Source of the DNA: an uncultured Bacteroidota bacterium
Lineage (GTDB): Bacteria > Bacteroidota > Bacteroidia > AKYH767-A > 2013-40CM-41-45
NCBI GenBank assembly: GCA_937871435.1
Contig: CALMQM010000097.1
Span: forward strand, 1 to 37,950
DNA: 37,950 nt
Direction: 5' to 3'
Under the pieces are notes generated by a model. It ran no database searches. It had not been told where the DNA came from and saw only the letters and a list, made by a program, of their open reading frames with translations. Each line of letters opens with the position of its first letter. The stretch's first letter is position 1. Made by a program: the position numbers and the translations under genes. Below are positions 25,604-34,910 of this stretch, piece by piece.

Positions 25604-27262
25604 ATGATCAAGAAAATTGCAGGCATTGTTTTTATTTCTGTCATTTCAATTCATGGAATGGCTCAAAAATCCAGATCAGGAGAAGTGCAAAATACTGTTT
25701 TCCCAAAACGTCCGCCTTTGGTGGTTGGAATTGTTGTGGATCAGATGCGCTATGATTATTTATTCCGCTATTGGAATCATTATAGTGATAAAGGATTTAA
25801 ACGATTGATGAACCAGGGTTTCTTATGTAAGAATGCGAATTTTAATTATGTCCCGACGTACACCGCTCCCGGACATGCTTGCATCTACACAGGAACTACA
25901 CCGGCTGTAAATGGAATTGTTTCCAACGACTGGTACGACAGGAAAACAAAGAAGAGTGTTTATTGTGTGAATGATACTACTGAAAAACCTGTAGGTACAA
26001 CTTCCATTTCCGGTAAGATGTCGCCTCGTCAAATGCTCAGCACAACGATGACTGATGAATTGCGACTTGCGACAAATTTTAAATCCCGAGTGATTGGAGT
26101 TTCACTAAAAGACAGAGGCGCGATTCTTCCTGCCGGGCATACAGCAAATGCTGCATACTGGCATGATCCATACAGTAACAATTGGGTGAGTAGTACCTAT
26201 TACATCCAAAACCTGCCGGAATGGGTGAATCAATTTAATTCACGAAAAATTGTTGATTCCCTGCTGATGCAACCCTGGAATACATTGCTTCCAATTTCAG
26301 AATACACCGAAAGTTCCGCGGATGATAATGCCTATGAAGGTTTGTACAAAGGAGAAACCAGACCGGTTTTTCCTCATAATTTACCTGCGATTAAACCGAA
26401 TGATTCAGAATTGATCCGACGGACTCCTTTTGGAAATACGTTTACCCGATTATTTGCAGAAGCTGCTATAGATGGTGAACAACTTGGCATGAAAGGCGAA
26501 ACAGATTTTCTGGCAGTGAGTTTCAGTTCGACGGATTATATCGGACATATGTACGGTATCAACGCGATTGAAACAGAAGATACTTATTTACGTCTTGATC
26601 TGGAACTTGAAAAGTTTTTGAATTTTCTTGATGGAAAATATGGCAAAGAAAATTACCTGCTATTTCTTACTGCTGACCATGGCGCAGCTCACAATCCTGA
26701 ATTCAGTGGTGATCAGAAAATTCCTTCCGGGAATTTAATGAATGATCCAATGAGTGATTCTTTGTCGGGTTATCTTTATAGTTTATTTGGCGACACCAAT
26801 CTTGTATTATCTGCTTCTTCTCACAACATCTATTTGAACAGAGATTTGATTGAAAAGAAAAAACTGAATTTGGAAGAGGTTCAGAATGCCTGTGCCAGAT
26901 TTGCATTGAAATTTTCAGGAGTCGCTGAAGCAATAACTGCTACACAATTATCGAAGAATGTGTGCAGACAAGGGTTGGAGAAATTGGTTCAAAATGGATT
27001 CAATGAAATTCGATCAGCGGATGTATGCATACAACTGCAGCCAGGTTGGTTGGATTGGTACACTAAAACCGGCACATCCCATGGAACCTATTACCATTAT
27101 GATACACATGTTCCGTTGTTATTTTATGGTCAGGGGATCACACAGGGCTCAACCGCACGACCAATTACTATCACTGATATTGCTCCATCAATTTGTACTT
27201 TATTGAACATAGAATCTCCAAGTGGGTGTACCGGTGAACCAATATTGGAAATTTTGAAATAG
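25604..27262 (+). CDS. exported alkaline phosphatase family protein (PafA-like)
   Basis: Signal peptide MIKKIAGIVFISVISIHGMAQ. The mature protein (about 530 aa) belongs to the alkaline phosphatase/phosphodiesterase superfamily. It has a metal Asp in VVDQMRYDY (D46), the nucleophile T87 in YTAPGHACIYTG, STDYIGHMYG, LTADHGAAHNPE and a C-terminal GTSHGTYYHYDTHVPLLFYG with Zn-binding histidines. PafA-type enzymes are broad phosphomonoesterases of Bacteroidota that act in the periplasm in phosphate acquisition. The Thr nucleophile fits PafA/PhoX-like PLPs rather than E. coli PhoA (Ser). It follows the PAP2 gene by 11 bases and is followed at once by an MFS transporter. Confidence 0.92.
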   Translation: MIKKIAGIVFISVISIHGMAQKSRSGEVQNTVFPKRPPLVVGIVVDQMRYDYLFRYWNHYSDKGFKRLMNQGFLCKNANFNYVPTYTAPGHACIYTGTTPAVNGIVSNDWYDRKTKKSVYCVNDTTEKPVGTTSISGKMSPRQMLSTTMTDELRLATNFKSRVIGVSLKDRGAILPAGHTANAAYWHDPYSNNWVSSTYYIQNLPEWVNQFNSRKIVDSLLMQPWNTLLPISEYTESSADDNAYEGLYKGETRPVFPHNLPAIKPNDSELIRRTPFGNTFTRLFAEAAIDGEQLGMKGETDFLAVSFSSTDYIGHMYGINAIETEDTYLRLDLELEKFLNFLDGKYGKENYLLFLTADHGAAHNPEFSGDQKIPSGNLMNDPMSDSLSGYLYSLFGDTNLVLSASSHNIYLNRDLIEKKKLNLEEVQNACARFALKFSGVAEAITATQLSKNVCRQGLEKLVQNGFNEIRSADVCIQLQPGWLDWYTKTGTSHGTYYHYDTHVPLLFYGQGITQGSTARPITITDIAPSICTLLNIESPSGCTGEPILEILK

Positions 27263-27276
27263 TGAATTCAGCCAGG

Positions 27277-28473
27277 ATGAAGCCGGCCACTATCACTCGT
27301 GTTGTCCTGCTTCTTGCACTAGTCAGTTTGTTCACGGATATCAGCAGTGAAATGCTGTATCCGGTGATGCCTTTGTATTTGCAGAGCATTGGTTTCAGTG
27401 CAGTTTGGATTGGCCTGTTGGAAGGAGTCGCTCAGGTGGTAATCGGATTTGCCACCGGATATTTTGGAAAACTCTCTGACCAACTCGGAACACGGATGCC
27501 ATTTGTCAGAACTGGATACCTGCTTAGTGCTGTTGCAAAACCGATGATGATCTTATGGAACTCACACGTTTGGGTTTTGTTTGCAAGAATTTCAGACAGG
27601 CTGGGAAAAGGAATCCGAACAAGTGCTAGAGATGCAGTTCTTATTGATGAATCGGATGCTGAGAACAGGGGGAAGGTATTCGGTTTTCATCGAGGCATGG
27701 ATACTCTTGGGGCAGCAATCGGTCCACTGCTGGCATTGATTTATTTGTATTATCATCCGGATGATTATTCTTTTTTATTCGTCATAGCATTTGTTCCTGC
27801 GGTGATTGGTTCAGGATTAACATTTTTTATCAGAGAAAATAAAAGGGTCACTGTAGTTAAATCAAACAAAACAGGTTTTTTGTCTTTTCTCAGTTACTGG
27901 AAAATTGCCGGAACAGAATATAAGCGAATTGTAATCGGGCTTTGTTTTTTTGCTTTGATCAATAGTGCTGATTCATTTTTATTTATGATCGCGCACGCGA
28001 ATGGCATTCGGGATACAAACCTGATTCTGGCTTATGTGTTTTACAATTTAATTTTTGCAGCAACAGCTTATCCTTCCGGAATACTTGCGGATAAAATTGG
28101 AATGAGAAATATTTTTGTTCTTGGTTTGATATTTTTTGTGATAGCCTACTTTGGTTTCAGCAATGTTCAATCCAGTCCGGTCTTGTTTGTCTTGTTTGGA
28201 ATTTATGGTTTGTACGGAGCATTCACTGATGGAGTGAGTAAAGCATGGATCTCATTGCATTGTCATGCCCAAGACCGGGGAAAAGCACTGGGTTTCTGCA
28301 AGAGTGTTACCAGTATATTGGCGATGGTTTCCAGCTTATTGGTTGGGGTTTTCTGGGAAAGTATTTCGCCTTCATTTTCAATTCTTTATTCCGCAATTGG
28401 TGGAGTAATTGTGATCATTTATTTCCTGCTTTTCTTACCCGGCAGAGTGAAACATTCGCCTACGAATAAATGA
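27277..28473 (+). CDS. MFS transporter
   Basis: Major-facilitator permease with about 12 hydrophobic helices (398 aa). It begins VVLLLALVSLFTDISSEMLYPVMPLYLQ. The loop 2-3 signature region reads GKLSDQLGTRMPFVRTGY, and the helix 4 region reads ARISDRLGKGIRTSARDAV. The frame also opens with a GTG at 27262 that overlaps the preceding stop as TAGTG. I prefer the ATG at 27277 because AGG lies just upstream and the hydrophobic helix follows closely; the difference is five residues. The substrate is unknown. The SLFTD-SSEMLYP opening is typical of a widespread uncharacterised MFS group. It ends the run that starts with hpt. Confidence 0.9.
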   Translation: MKPATITRVVLLLALVSLFTDISSEMLYPVMPLYLQSIGFSAVWIGLLEGVAQVVIGFATGYFGKLSDQLGTRMPFVRTGYLLSAVAKPMMILWNSHVWVLFARISDRLGKGIRTSARDAVLIDESDAENRGKVFGFHRGMDTLGAAIGPLLALIYLYYHPDDYSFLFVIAFVPAVIGSGLTFFIRENKRVTVVKSNKTGFLSFLSYWKIAGTEYKRIVIGLCFFALINSADSFLFMIAHANGIRDTNLILAYVFYNLIFAATAYPSGILADKIGMRNIFVLGLIFFVIAYFGFSNVQSSPVLFVLFGIYGLYGAFTDGVSKAWISLHCHAQDRGKALGFCKSVTSILAMVSSLLVGVFWESISPSFSILYSAIGGVIVIIYFLLFLPGRVKHSPTNK

Positions 28474-28633
28474 TGTTCACCCAATACAAAAAGTGTTGAA
28501 AACTCCTGATTCGGAGGAATGTTAAAACATTGGTTTTTAATAGCTTTTTCTTTATTTTTACAGCTGTACCGGAAATGGGGGGTACCCGGATTAATTGTTT
28601 AACCAATCAATCCAAATTCTTAACCTGAGCTTT

Positions 28634-31600
28634 ATGAAACAAGCGAATGTTTACAGATTAAAATTAGTTCTATGTCTCATCCTTTTTTTTCTTATCAGTC
28701 GCAAGGATGTAAAAGCGAGTCACGCGATGGGGGCCGACATTACTTATGAGTATGTTGGACCAAATCAGTACTTAGTTACGATGTCATTCTATCGGGATTG
28801 CAGTGGAATTCCTGCTCCTGCATTTATGGACATCCAACTTAATTCCTCCTGTTTTCCTACTTCAACGGTAAACCTGAATCCTTTGCCGACAAGTCCAACA
28901 CAAATTTCTCCTGTATGCCCAACGGAAGCCTCTACCTGTAACGGTGGTTTGTACACAGGAATTGAAGAATGGATTTACCAAGGGGTTGTAACATTACCCG
29001 GACCATGTGCAGACTGGAGATTCAGCCATGGAGAAAGTGCACGAAATTCTGCTATCACGACTATAACCGGTGCAGGAAGTGATATCCTGTATGTTTATTC
29101 TCAACTCGACAACACCAATGGTTTGGTAAACAATTCTCCGTTGTTCAGTAACAGACCGGTTCCATTTGCATGTGTTGGTCAGCGTTTTTGTTTCAACCAC
29201 GGAGCATTTGATCTGGATGGAGATTCCATCGCGTATCAATTGATCACTCCATTGACGGCACAAGGAACCACAGTTACTTATCTGCCAGGTTACTCAAACA
29301 CTCAACCTGTATTGTCTGCCCCTCCGGTACAATTCAATTCTGTGACCGGAGATATTTGTATGACTCCGACTCAAACAGATGTGACTGTGTTCGCAGTATT
29401 GGTTAATGAGTACAGGAACGGAGTATTGATTGGACAGGTAGAACGTGATATTCAGTTAACGGTAAATAATTGCAATAACTTTTTGCCATTCCTCACTGGA
29501 ATTGACGGAGCCCCTTCATTCAGCAGGACAATTTGTGCAGGTCAGCCATTCAGTTTTTATATCGCGTCAATAGATACGAATTCTGCTGACTCAACTTATA
29601 TCACCTGGGATGGATCTATTCCGGGTGCAAATTTTGTGGTGACAGGACATAAGAGAGATTCTGCGATATTTTCATGGACACCAACGTCAGCAGATATCAG
29701 TTCTACGCCAAAATGTTTTACTGCAACTGTAAGTGATAACCGATGTCCATATCAGGGTATTCAGATCTTTTCCTATTGCTTTACTGTGATAGGAGTTGCT
29801 CCTAATGCGGGAGCCGACCAGACAATTTCATGTAATACGACAACCACTTTGAATGGAACAGCCACAGGTGGTAGTGGTAATTATACATACACGTGGCTGC
29901 CAAGTGGAACGGTCAATCAACAGCTGACAAATGTCGGAGTAGGGACATATTATCTGCATGTTAAAGATAACGTCAACCTGTGTGAGAATACAGATACAGT
30001 TGTGATTTCTCCGGGCGCCGGGGTTCCTGCAGCTGCTTTTTCATTCACGAATAATTGCAGCGGTTCGCCAATTCAATTCACAGACAATTCTGTTGTCGGT
30101 GGTGGAGCGGTCTCACAATGGAATTGGGATTTTGGTGATGCAAATTCCTCTTCTTCTCAGAATCCGACACACCAATACGCTTCGAATGGTACATACGATG
30201 TGACGTTGATTGTGTTCACCGCAACAGGCTGCAGTGATACGATAACTCAGCAGTTGACCGTAAACACAAATATTCCAACAGCTACTTTTAACGCTACCAA
30301 TGTTTGCCAGGGATCAGTAATGAATTTTACGGATGCATCTTCCGGTGGTCCATTTAGTTCATGGTCATGGAATTTTGGTGATCCTGCAAGTGGCAGTAAT
30401 ACATCCGGTTCTCAAAACCCTTCTCATACTTTCTCAACATCAGGTACATTCACTGTAACTTTACAAGTTACGAATTCAGCGGGTTGTAATAATCAGATCC
30501 AAACGGATGTGACAGTTTACCCAAATCCAACTGTCAATGTATTGGATGATCAAATATGTGATGGAGGTCAGACTACTCTTACAGCGCCCAATGGGTTTAG
30601 CACCTATTCATGGAACCCGGGCGGAAATACGCAGTCAATTACTGTCAATCCTACTGTAACAACAACCTACACGCTGACTGTAACAGACAATCATAATTGT
30701 AGTGGAAATCATCCTGTAATTGTAACCGTGAATCCTTTGCCAGTCGCAAATGCCGGATCACCTTCTACTATTTGTCAGGGAACAGCAGCCAATCTAAACG
30801 GTAGTGGTGGTGCTTCCTATGCCTGGAATCCTGGAAACATGACGACACAGGCAGTAAGTGTAACACCTGCTTCAACTACTACTTATACGCTGACAGTTAC
30901 AAGTGCAGCCGGTTGTACAGACAATGACCAGGTAACAGTTACAGTGAATCCAATGCCAACAGTTGATGCGGGAAATGGTATTAATATATGTAAAGGCAGT
31001 ACTGTAAATCTGAATGCTACGGCAGGAGCCGGTAATTATCTCTGGCTGCCCGGAAACCTGAATACATCTTCAATTACGGTTAGTCCTATTGTTACAACTA
31101 CATATACTGTTACAGTGAGTGACGCTATCGGATGTTCAGGAAATGATACAGTAACAGTGATTGTAAATCCAATACCAACAGCGGCATTTTCGAATTCAGG
31201 ACCTGTTTGTCAGGGAAATTCAATCAGCTTTACAGATGGTTCATCTGTTAGCTCTGGCACTGTAGCGAATTGGAATTGGGATTTTGATAACGGACAAACA
31301 TCCGCTGCACAAAATCCTTCTTCTCTATATTCCACTTCTGGTAATTACAATGTCCGTTTGATAGTCACATCCAACGCAGGATGTAAGGACACTACATTGA
31401 ATGCAGTTTTAGTAAATGGTCTTCCTACAGCGGAGGCAGGAAGTGCAGTCGGTATTTGTCCTGGATTTAATGCCACACTTACCGGAAGTGGTGGATCGCA
31501 GTACCTCTGGAATCCGGGTGGTATGACAACATCCAGTATTACTGTATCTCCGGCTTCTACAACATCCTATTCACTTTTGGTGACTGATGCGAATGGTTGT

Positions 31601-33364
31601 CAAAATACAGACGCAGTTACAGTTACTGTGAATCCCGTTCCGGTTGCGAATGCCGGTGTAAATCAGGATATCTGTTTAGGTGAAACAACAACTTTGTTTG
31701 CTTCCGGAGGTGCCACTTATTTATGGACACCGGGAAATGCAGCAACTTCCAACTTTAATGTTACGCCGAACTCAACCACCACTTACAATGTCTTAGCAAC
31801 TAACACCTATGGTTGTGTGGATAATGCACAGGTGACTGTAAATGTGCATGCAATTCCCGTAGCTTCCTTTACAAATTCAGGCGCCGTTTGTCAATTTAAT
31901 AATGTTTCGTTCACAGATCAGTCAAGTGTAAACAACGAAACAATTACTGCCTGGTCATGGGATTTTGGAAATAGTATCAGTGCGAACACTCAAAATCCGG
32001 AAGTGCCATACAATGCTCCTGGCAATTATACGATCAGCCTGGTTGTTACTTCCGCAGCCGGATGTAAGGATACCGTAACACAGGCATTGAATATCTGGGC
32101 AAAACCTGTAGCAGCTGCTTCACACGTAGATGTATGCTTTGGTAATCCGGTGAACTTTGATAATACATCCAGCATCAGTGATGCAACACCATTGGCTTAC
32201 AGTTGGAATTTGGGAGACAATTCTGTTTCTGCAAATGCAACACCAAGCCACAGTTATTCTTCTTATGGTAATTATCAGGCAACTATGGTTGTTACATCAA
32301 CTCATGGTTGCGTAGATTCTGTCAATCGTTCAGTGAATGTATTTGCATTACCGATTGCTGCATTCTCTACAAATACTGTATGTGAAGATGCATCAGCTTC
32401 ATTTGTAGATGGCAGTTCAATTCCTGATGGCAATATCAGTACATGGTATTGGACATTCGGAGATGGTAATACTGGTACGGATCCTTCTCCGAATCATTCT
32501 TATGTGGATGCCGGAAATTATCCGATTCATGTTTTGATTACTTCCAACCATGGCTGCCAGGACAGTACAGACGGTGTTATCCGTGTAATTCCTAAACCGG
32601 TTGTTGATTTCCAGACATTGAATGTATGTTTTGGAAACCCGACACAAATGACGGATTTGTCGTTCCCGATTACAGGTGTCATCACACAATACCAATGGTC
32701 CTTCGGGGATGGACAGACCACTACGGATCAGAATCCGGAACATATGTATAGCGCTCCCGGCTGGTATCAGGTTGGACTTACCGCGACTACTGATAGTGGA
32801 TGTAGTACAACATTACTTCGTCCGAATGCTGTAAATATCTATGCCGGTCCGAATTCTGACTTTACTTCGGATGCTACACATGCAAGTGACATTTATCCGT
32901 TGGTGAATTTTGTAAACGAAACAACCAGTCCTGGTTTTTATTATTGGAATTTTGGTGACGGAACTACTTCCAATGAATATTCCCCGGCCCACCAGTATCC
33001 GGATATTGGAGTCTACGATATTCAATTGGTAACTGTCGATTATAATGGATGTGTAGATACGACAGTAAGAAGAGTTGAAATCAGACCAAGTTCTACCATT
33101 TATATTCCAACAGCATTTACGCCTAATAACGACACCAAAAATGATGTATTTCATGTATATACTTACAATGTCGTACAGCTTCAGGCAGCAATCTATGATC
33201 GTTGGGGATTGAAGATTTACGAATGGGATACTGTGAATGGTGGTTGGGATGGAAAAATCGACGGAAATCCTGTTCAATCAGACACCTATGTTTACCGCGT
33301 TTCAACCGTTGATGTCAATAATAAACGGGATGTTCTGATTGGTCACGTGAGTCTCGTTCGATAA
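28634..33364 (+). CDS. giant PKD/Ig-like repeat surface protein with T9SS C-terminal sorting domain
   Basis: Secreted adhesin-like protein of 1576 aa. A signal peptide (LVLCLILFFLISRK) is followed by a domain starting SHAMGADITYEYVG with LVTMSFYRDCSG, the N-terminal module of many Bacteroidota PKD proteins. From about residue 455 there are eight PKD-type repeats, each with a W-x-W-D/N-F-G-D-like core, interspersed with five Ig-like units of the form YxWxPG...TTTYxLTV...VxVNPxP. The order is PKD2, Ig3, PKD1, Ig2, PKD5. The last 87 residues (from YIPTAFTPNND, with YDRWGLKIYEW and SDTYVYRV) are the gliding-motility-associated C-terminal domain, a type B T9SS signal. The frame opens at a TTG at 28595, but the ATG at 28634 puts the signal peptide at the N-terminus. 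Export through T9SS and cell-surface display are inferred. Confidence 0.93.
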   Translation: MKQANVYRLKLVLCLILFFLISRKDVKASHAMGADITYEYVGPNQYLVTMSFYRDCSGIPAPAFMDIQLNSSCFPTSTVNLNPLPTSPTQISPVCPTEASTCNGGLYTGIEEWIYQGVVTLPGPCADWRFSHGESARNSAITTITGAGSDILYVYSQLDNTNGLVNNSPLFSNRPVPFACVGQRFCFNHGAFDLDGDSIAYQLITPLTAQGTTVTYLPGYSNTQPVLSAPPVQFNSVTGDICMTPTQTDVTVFAVLVNEYRNGVLIGQVERDIQLTVNNCNNFLPFLTGIDGAPSFSRTICAGQPFSFYIASIDTNSADSTYITWDGSIPGANFVVTGHKRDSAIFSWTPTSADISSTPKCFTATVSDNRCPYQGIQIFSYCFTVIGVAPNAGADQTISCNTTTTLNGTATGGSGNYTYTWLPSGTVNQQLTNVGVGTYYLHVKDNVNLCENTDTVVISPGAGVPAAAFSFTNNCSGSPIQFTDNSVVGGGAVSQWNWDFGDANSSSSQNPTHQYASNGTYDVTLIVFTATGCSDTITQQLTVNTNIPTATFNATNVCQGSVMNFTDASSGGPFSSWSWNFGDPASGSNTSGSQNPSHTFSTSGTFTVTLQVTNSAGCNNQIQTDVTVYPNPTVNVLDDQICDGGQTTLTAPNGFSTYSWNPGGNTQSITVNPTVTTTYTLTVTDNHNCSGNHPVIVTVNPLPVANAGSPSTICQGTAANLNGSGGASYAWNPGNMTTQAVSVTPASTTTYTLTVTSAAGCTDNDQVTVTVNPMPTVDAGNGINICKGSTVNLNATAGAGNYLWLPGNLNTSSITVSPIVTTTYTVTVSDAIGCSGNDTVTVIVNPIPTAAFSNSGPVCQGNSISFTDGSSVSSGTVANWNWDFDNGQTSAAQNPSSLYSTSGNYNVRLIVTSNAGCKDTTLNAVLVNGLPTAEAGSAVGICPGFNATLTGSGGSQYLWNPGGMTTSSITVSPASTTSYSLLVTDANGCQNTDAVTVTVNPVPVANAGVNQDICLGETTTLFASGGATYLWTPGNAATSNFNVTPNSTTTYNVLATNTYGCVDNAQVTVNVHAIPVASFTNSGAVCQFNNVSFTDQSSVNNETITAWSWDFGNSISANTQNPEVPYNAPGNYTISLVVTSAAGCKDTVTQALNIWAKPVAAASHVDVCFGNPVNFDNTSSISDATPLAYSWNLGDNSVSANATPSHSYSSYGNYQATMVVTSTHGCVDSVNRSVNVFALPIAAFSTNTVCEDASASFVDGSSIPDGNISTWYWTFGDGNTGTDPSPNHSYVDAGNYPIHVLITSNHGCQDSTDGVIRVIPKPVVDFQTLNVCFGNPTQMTDLSFPITGVITQYQWSFGDGQTTTDQNPEHMYSAPGWYQVGLTATTDSGCSTTLLRPNAVNIYAGPNSDFTSDATHASDIYPLVNFVNETTSPGFYYWNFGDGTTSNEYSPAHQYPDIGVYDIQLVTVDYNGCVDTTVRRVEIRPSSTIYIPTAFTPNNDTKNDVFHVYTYNVVQLQAAIYDRWGLKIYEWDTVNGGWDGKIDGNPVQSDTYVYRVSTVDVNNKRDVLIGHVSLVR

Positions 33365-33396
33365 CAAGAAATAAAATTCGATATTTATGAATGTCC

Positions 33397-33423
33397 GCCC
33401 GGCCTTATTGGCCGGGCTTTTTT
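33397..33423 (+). terminator. strong Rho-independent terminator after the PKD gene
   Basis: Perfect 8-bp GC-rich stem GCCCGGCC (33397-33404) and GGCCGGGC (33410-33417) with loop TTATT, followed by six T. It lies 33 bases after the stop of the PKD gene. Confidence 0.93.
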
Positions 33424-33492
33424 ATGGAATTCTGTTGAAAAGTCTGCTTATAAATACATTTTTTTGGAAATATCACCATTTTGTACTTTCTT

Positions 33493-33500
33493 TAGATTTG
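33493..33500 (+). promoter_or_regulatory. -7 promoter box for the PLP enzyme gene (TAGATTTG)
   Basis: TAGATTTG is an exact TAnnTTTG match and predicts a leader of about 60 bases. The nearest upstream T-rich TTG (33464-33466) is 26 bases away, longer than usual, so the -33 element is unclear. Confidence 0.4.
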
Positions 33501-33569
33501 TATAGGCGTTAGAGTACCAAAACGCTGATCTGGTTCTTACTGCGTCAAACCGGATTCAAATTAATTGTT

Positions 33570-34841
33570 ATGTCAGATCTGAAGAGTAAGCACGACATGG
33601 TGATTGAGATCGTCAATCAAGTCGCATCAATCGCTGCAAAATTAGGTATCGTCCACAATAGTACTGATGATGAAATTTTAGATGGTAGACACATCACCAT
33701 TCGTGGTAAAAAGATGTTGTATTTTGGTTCGTGCGGATATCTTGGTCTTGAGCATGACCCCCGTATTAAAGCCGGTGCTATAGAAGCAGTCAATAAATAT
33801 GGTACCCAATTTTCTTCTTCCAGAGCCTATGTTTCTTCGAGTTACTATCAGCAATCTGAAGAGCTGTTGAAGAAAATGTTTTTTGGAAAACCATTGCTTT
33901 TATTGCAATCGCTGACAGTAGGTCACATGTCTAATATTCCAATTCTTGTTGGGAATGATGATGCTGTTATCATGGATGCGCAAGTTCACGATAGTGTTCA
34001 AACAGCAGTTCAATTATTGCGCAACAGAGACATCCATATTGAGTTGATTCGTCATAATCGTATCGATATGCTTGAGAGCCGAATTAAAGCCCTAAAAGAT
34101 GACTATCGCAAGATTTGGTACATGGCGGATGGTGTCTACTCCATGCAGGGAGATTTTGCTCCGGTAAAAGAACTCTACAAGCTCGCTGATCAATACGAAC
34201 AGCTACATCTGTATCTGGATGACATCCATGGAATGAGTTGGGCGGGACCTAACGGTACAGGGTATGTAACCAGTCAGGGTGAATACCATCCTCGTTTATT
34301 CCTCACAACCGGATTAACAAAAGCTTTTGGTACCTCCGGCGGATTGTTGGTTTATCCGGAAGATCAGAGTTTCAATCTGATTAAAAATACGAGTAAAGCA
34401 TTCATCTTTTCCATCCAAATGCCTCCAATGGTATTAGGAGCTACAGTTGAATCCGCAAAAATTCACCTGAGTAATGAGATTTATTCTTTCCAGGATGAAT
34501 TGAGGTTGAAGATGGAGTATTTTAACAATACGGCTAAAAAATTGGGACTTCCGCTTATTAACGAGACACTTTCTCCAATTGGATTTATTGGAGTAGGGAA
34601 GCCGGATGTCGGTTATAATATGGTAAAGAGAATGATGAATCAGGGGTATTACTTTAACCTGAGTGTATTCCCAAGTGTATCGTATAATAATACCGGTCTG
34701 AGGATTCCAATGAATCGTTTGCACACATATGAAGATATAGACAATATCCTCAATGAAATCGCTACACAATTGCCTCAGGCATTGGAAGACTCCAAATCCA
34801 GCATGTCAGAGATCTACAAGCATTTTAAATTGGTAGCCTGA
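33570..34841 (+). CDS. PLP-dependent alpha-oxoamine synthase-like enzyme (AONS/KBL/SPT/CqsA family)
   Basis: Fold type I PLP enzyme of 423 aa resembling the synthases that condense an amino acid with an acyl-CoA. It shows NFG-like YFGSCGYLGLEHDP (51-64), GTQFSSSRAY (78-87), H140 in DAQVHDSV, D217-D-I-H220 (the usual DDAH/DEAH), and Schiff-base K251 in TTGLTKAFGTSGG. Departures from BioF, Kbl or serine palmitoyltransferase are notable. The usual SGxxAN segment reads LTVGHMSN (115-122), and DDAHGTG reads DDIHGMSW. The reaction and substrates therefore cannot be assigned; sphingolipid synthesis, biotin synthesis and an autoinducer-type ketone are all possible. It stands alone between two terminators, with its own promoter box, facing a response regulator. 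Confidence 0.85.
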   Translation: MSDLKSKHDMVIEIVNQVASIAAKLGIVHNSTDDEILDGRHITIRGKKMLYFGSCGYLGLEHDPRIKAGAIEAVNKYGTQFSSSRAYVSSSYYQQSEELLKKMFFGKPLLLLQSLTVGHMSNIPILVGNDDAVIMDAQVHDSVQTAVQLLRNRDIHIELIRHNRIDMLESRIKALKDDYRKIWYMADGVYSMQGDFAPVKELYKLADQYEQLHLYLDDIHGMSWAGPNGTGYVTSQGEYHPRLFLTTGLTKAFGTSGGLLVYPEDQSFNLIKNTSKAFIFSIQMPPMVLGATVESAKIHLSNEIYSFQDELRLKMEYFNNTAKKLGLPLINETLSPIGFIGVGKPDVGYNMVKRMMNQGYYFNLSVFPSVSYNNTGLRIPMNRLHTYEDIDNILNEIATQLPQALEDSKSSMSEIYKHFKLVA

Positions 34842-34852
34842 TTATTCAGGCT
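34835..34852 (+). terminator. hairpin spanning the stop codon of the PLP gene
   Basis: Perfect 7-bp stem AGCCTGA (34835-34841) and TCAGGCT (34846-34852) with loop TTAT. It includes the TGA stop and lies just before the main terminator. There is no T-tract of its own. Confidence 0.45.
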
Positions 34853-34860
34853 ATGGGTAT

Positions 34861-34891
34861 AAAAAAAGGGTTCGTTGTCGAACCCTTTTTT
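34861..34891. terminator. bidirectional terminator between the PLP gene and the response regulator
   Basis: AAAAAAAGGGTTCG (34861-34874) and CGAACCCTTTTTT (34879-34891) form a GGGTTCG/CGAACCC stem with loop TTGT, with T-tracts on both strands. It can stop transcription from the convergent genes on either side. Confidence 0.9.
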
Positions 34892-34910
34892 GCTTTATAA
34901 TGTGTCAGTA

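Noticed and set aside
28493-28545. weak hairpins after the MFS gene (CAATAC/GTGTTG, AATGTT/AACATT)
   Set aside because: Short, AT-rich stems without a proper T-tract directly after; not good enough to call a terminator.
29820-33060. CRISPR-like or tandem DNA repeat in the PKD region
   Set aside because: The periodicity is at protein level (PKD and Ig-like modules of about 70-85 residues); the DNA copies are divergent and there are no short identical repeats with spacers.
32813-33277. 154-codon minus-strand frame in the PKD gene
   Set aside because: Antisense shadow; its Ile/Arg/Ser-rich composition mirrors the low-complexity sense strand.
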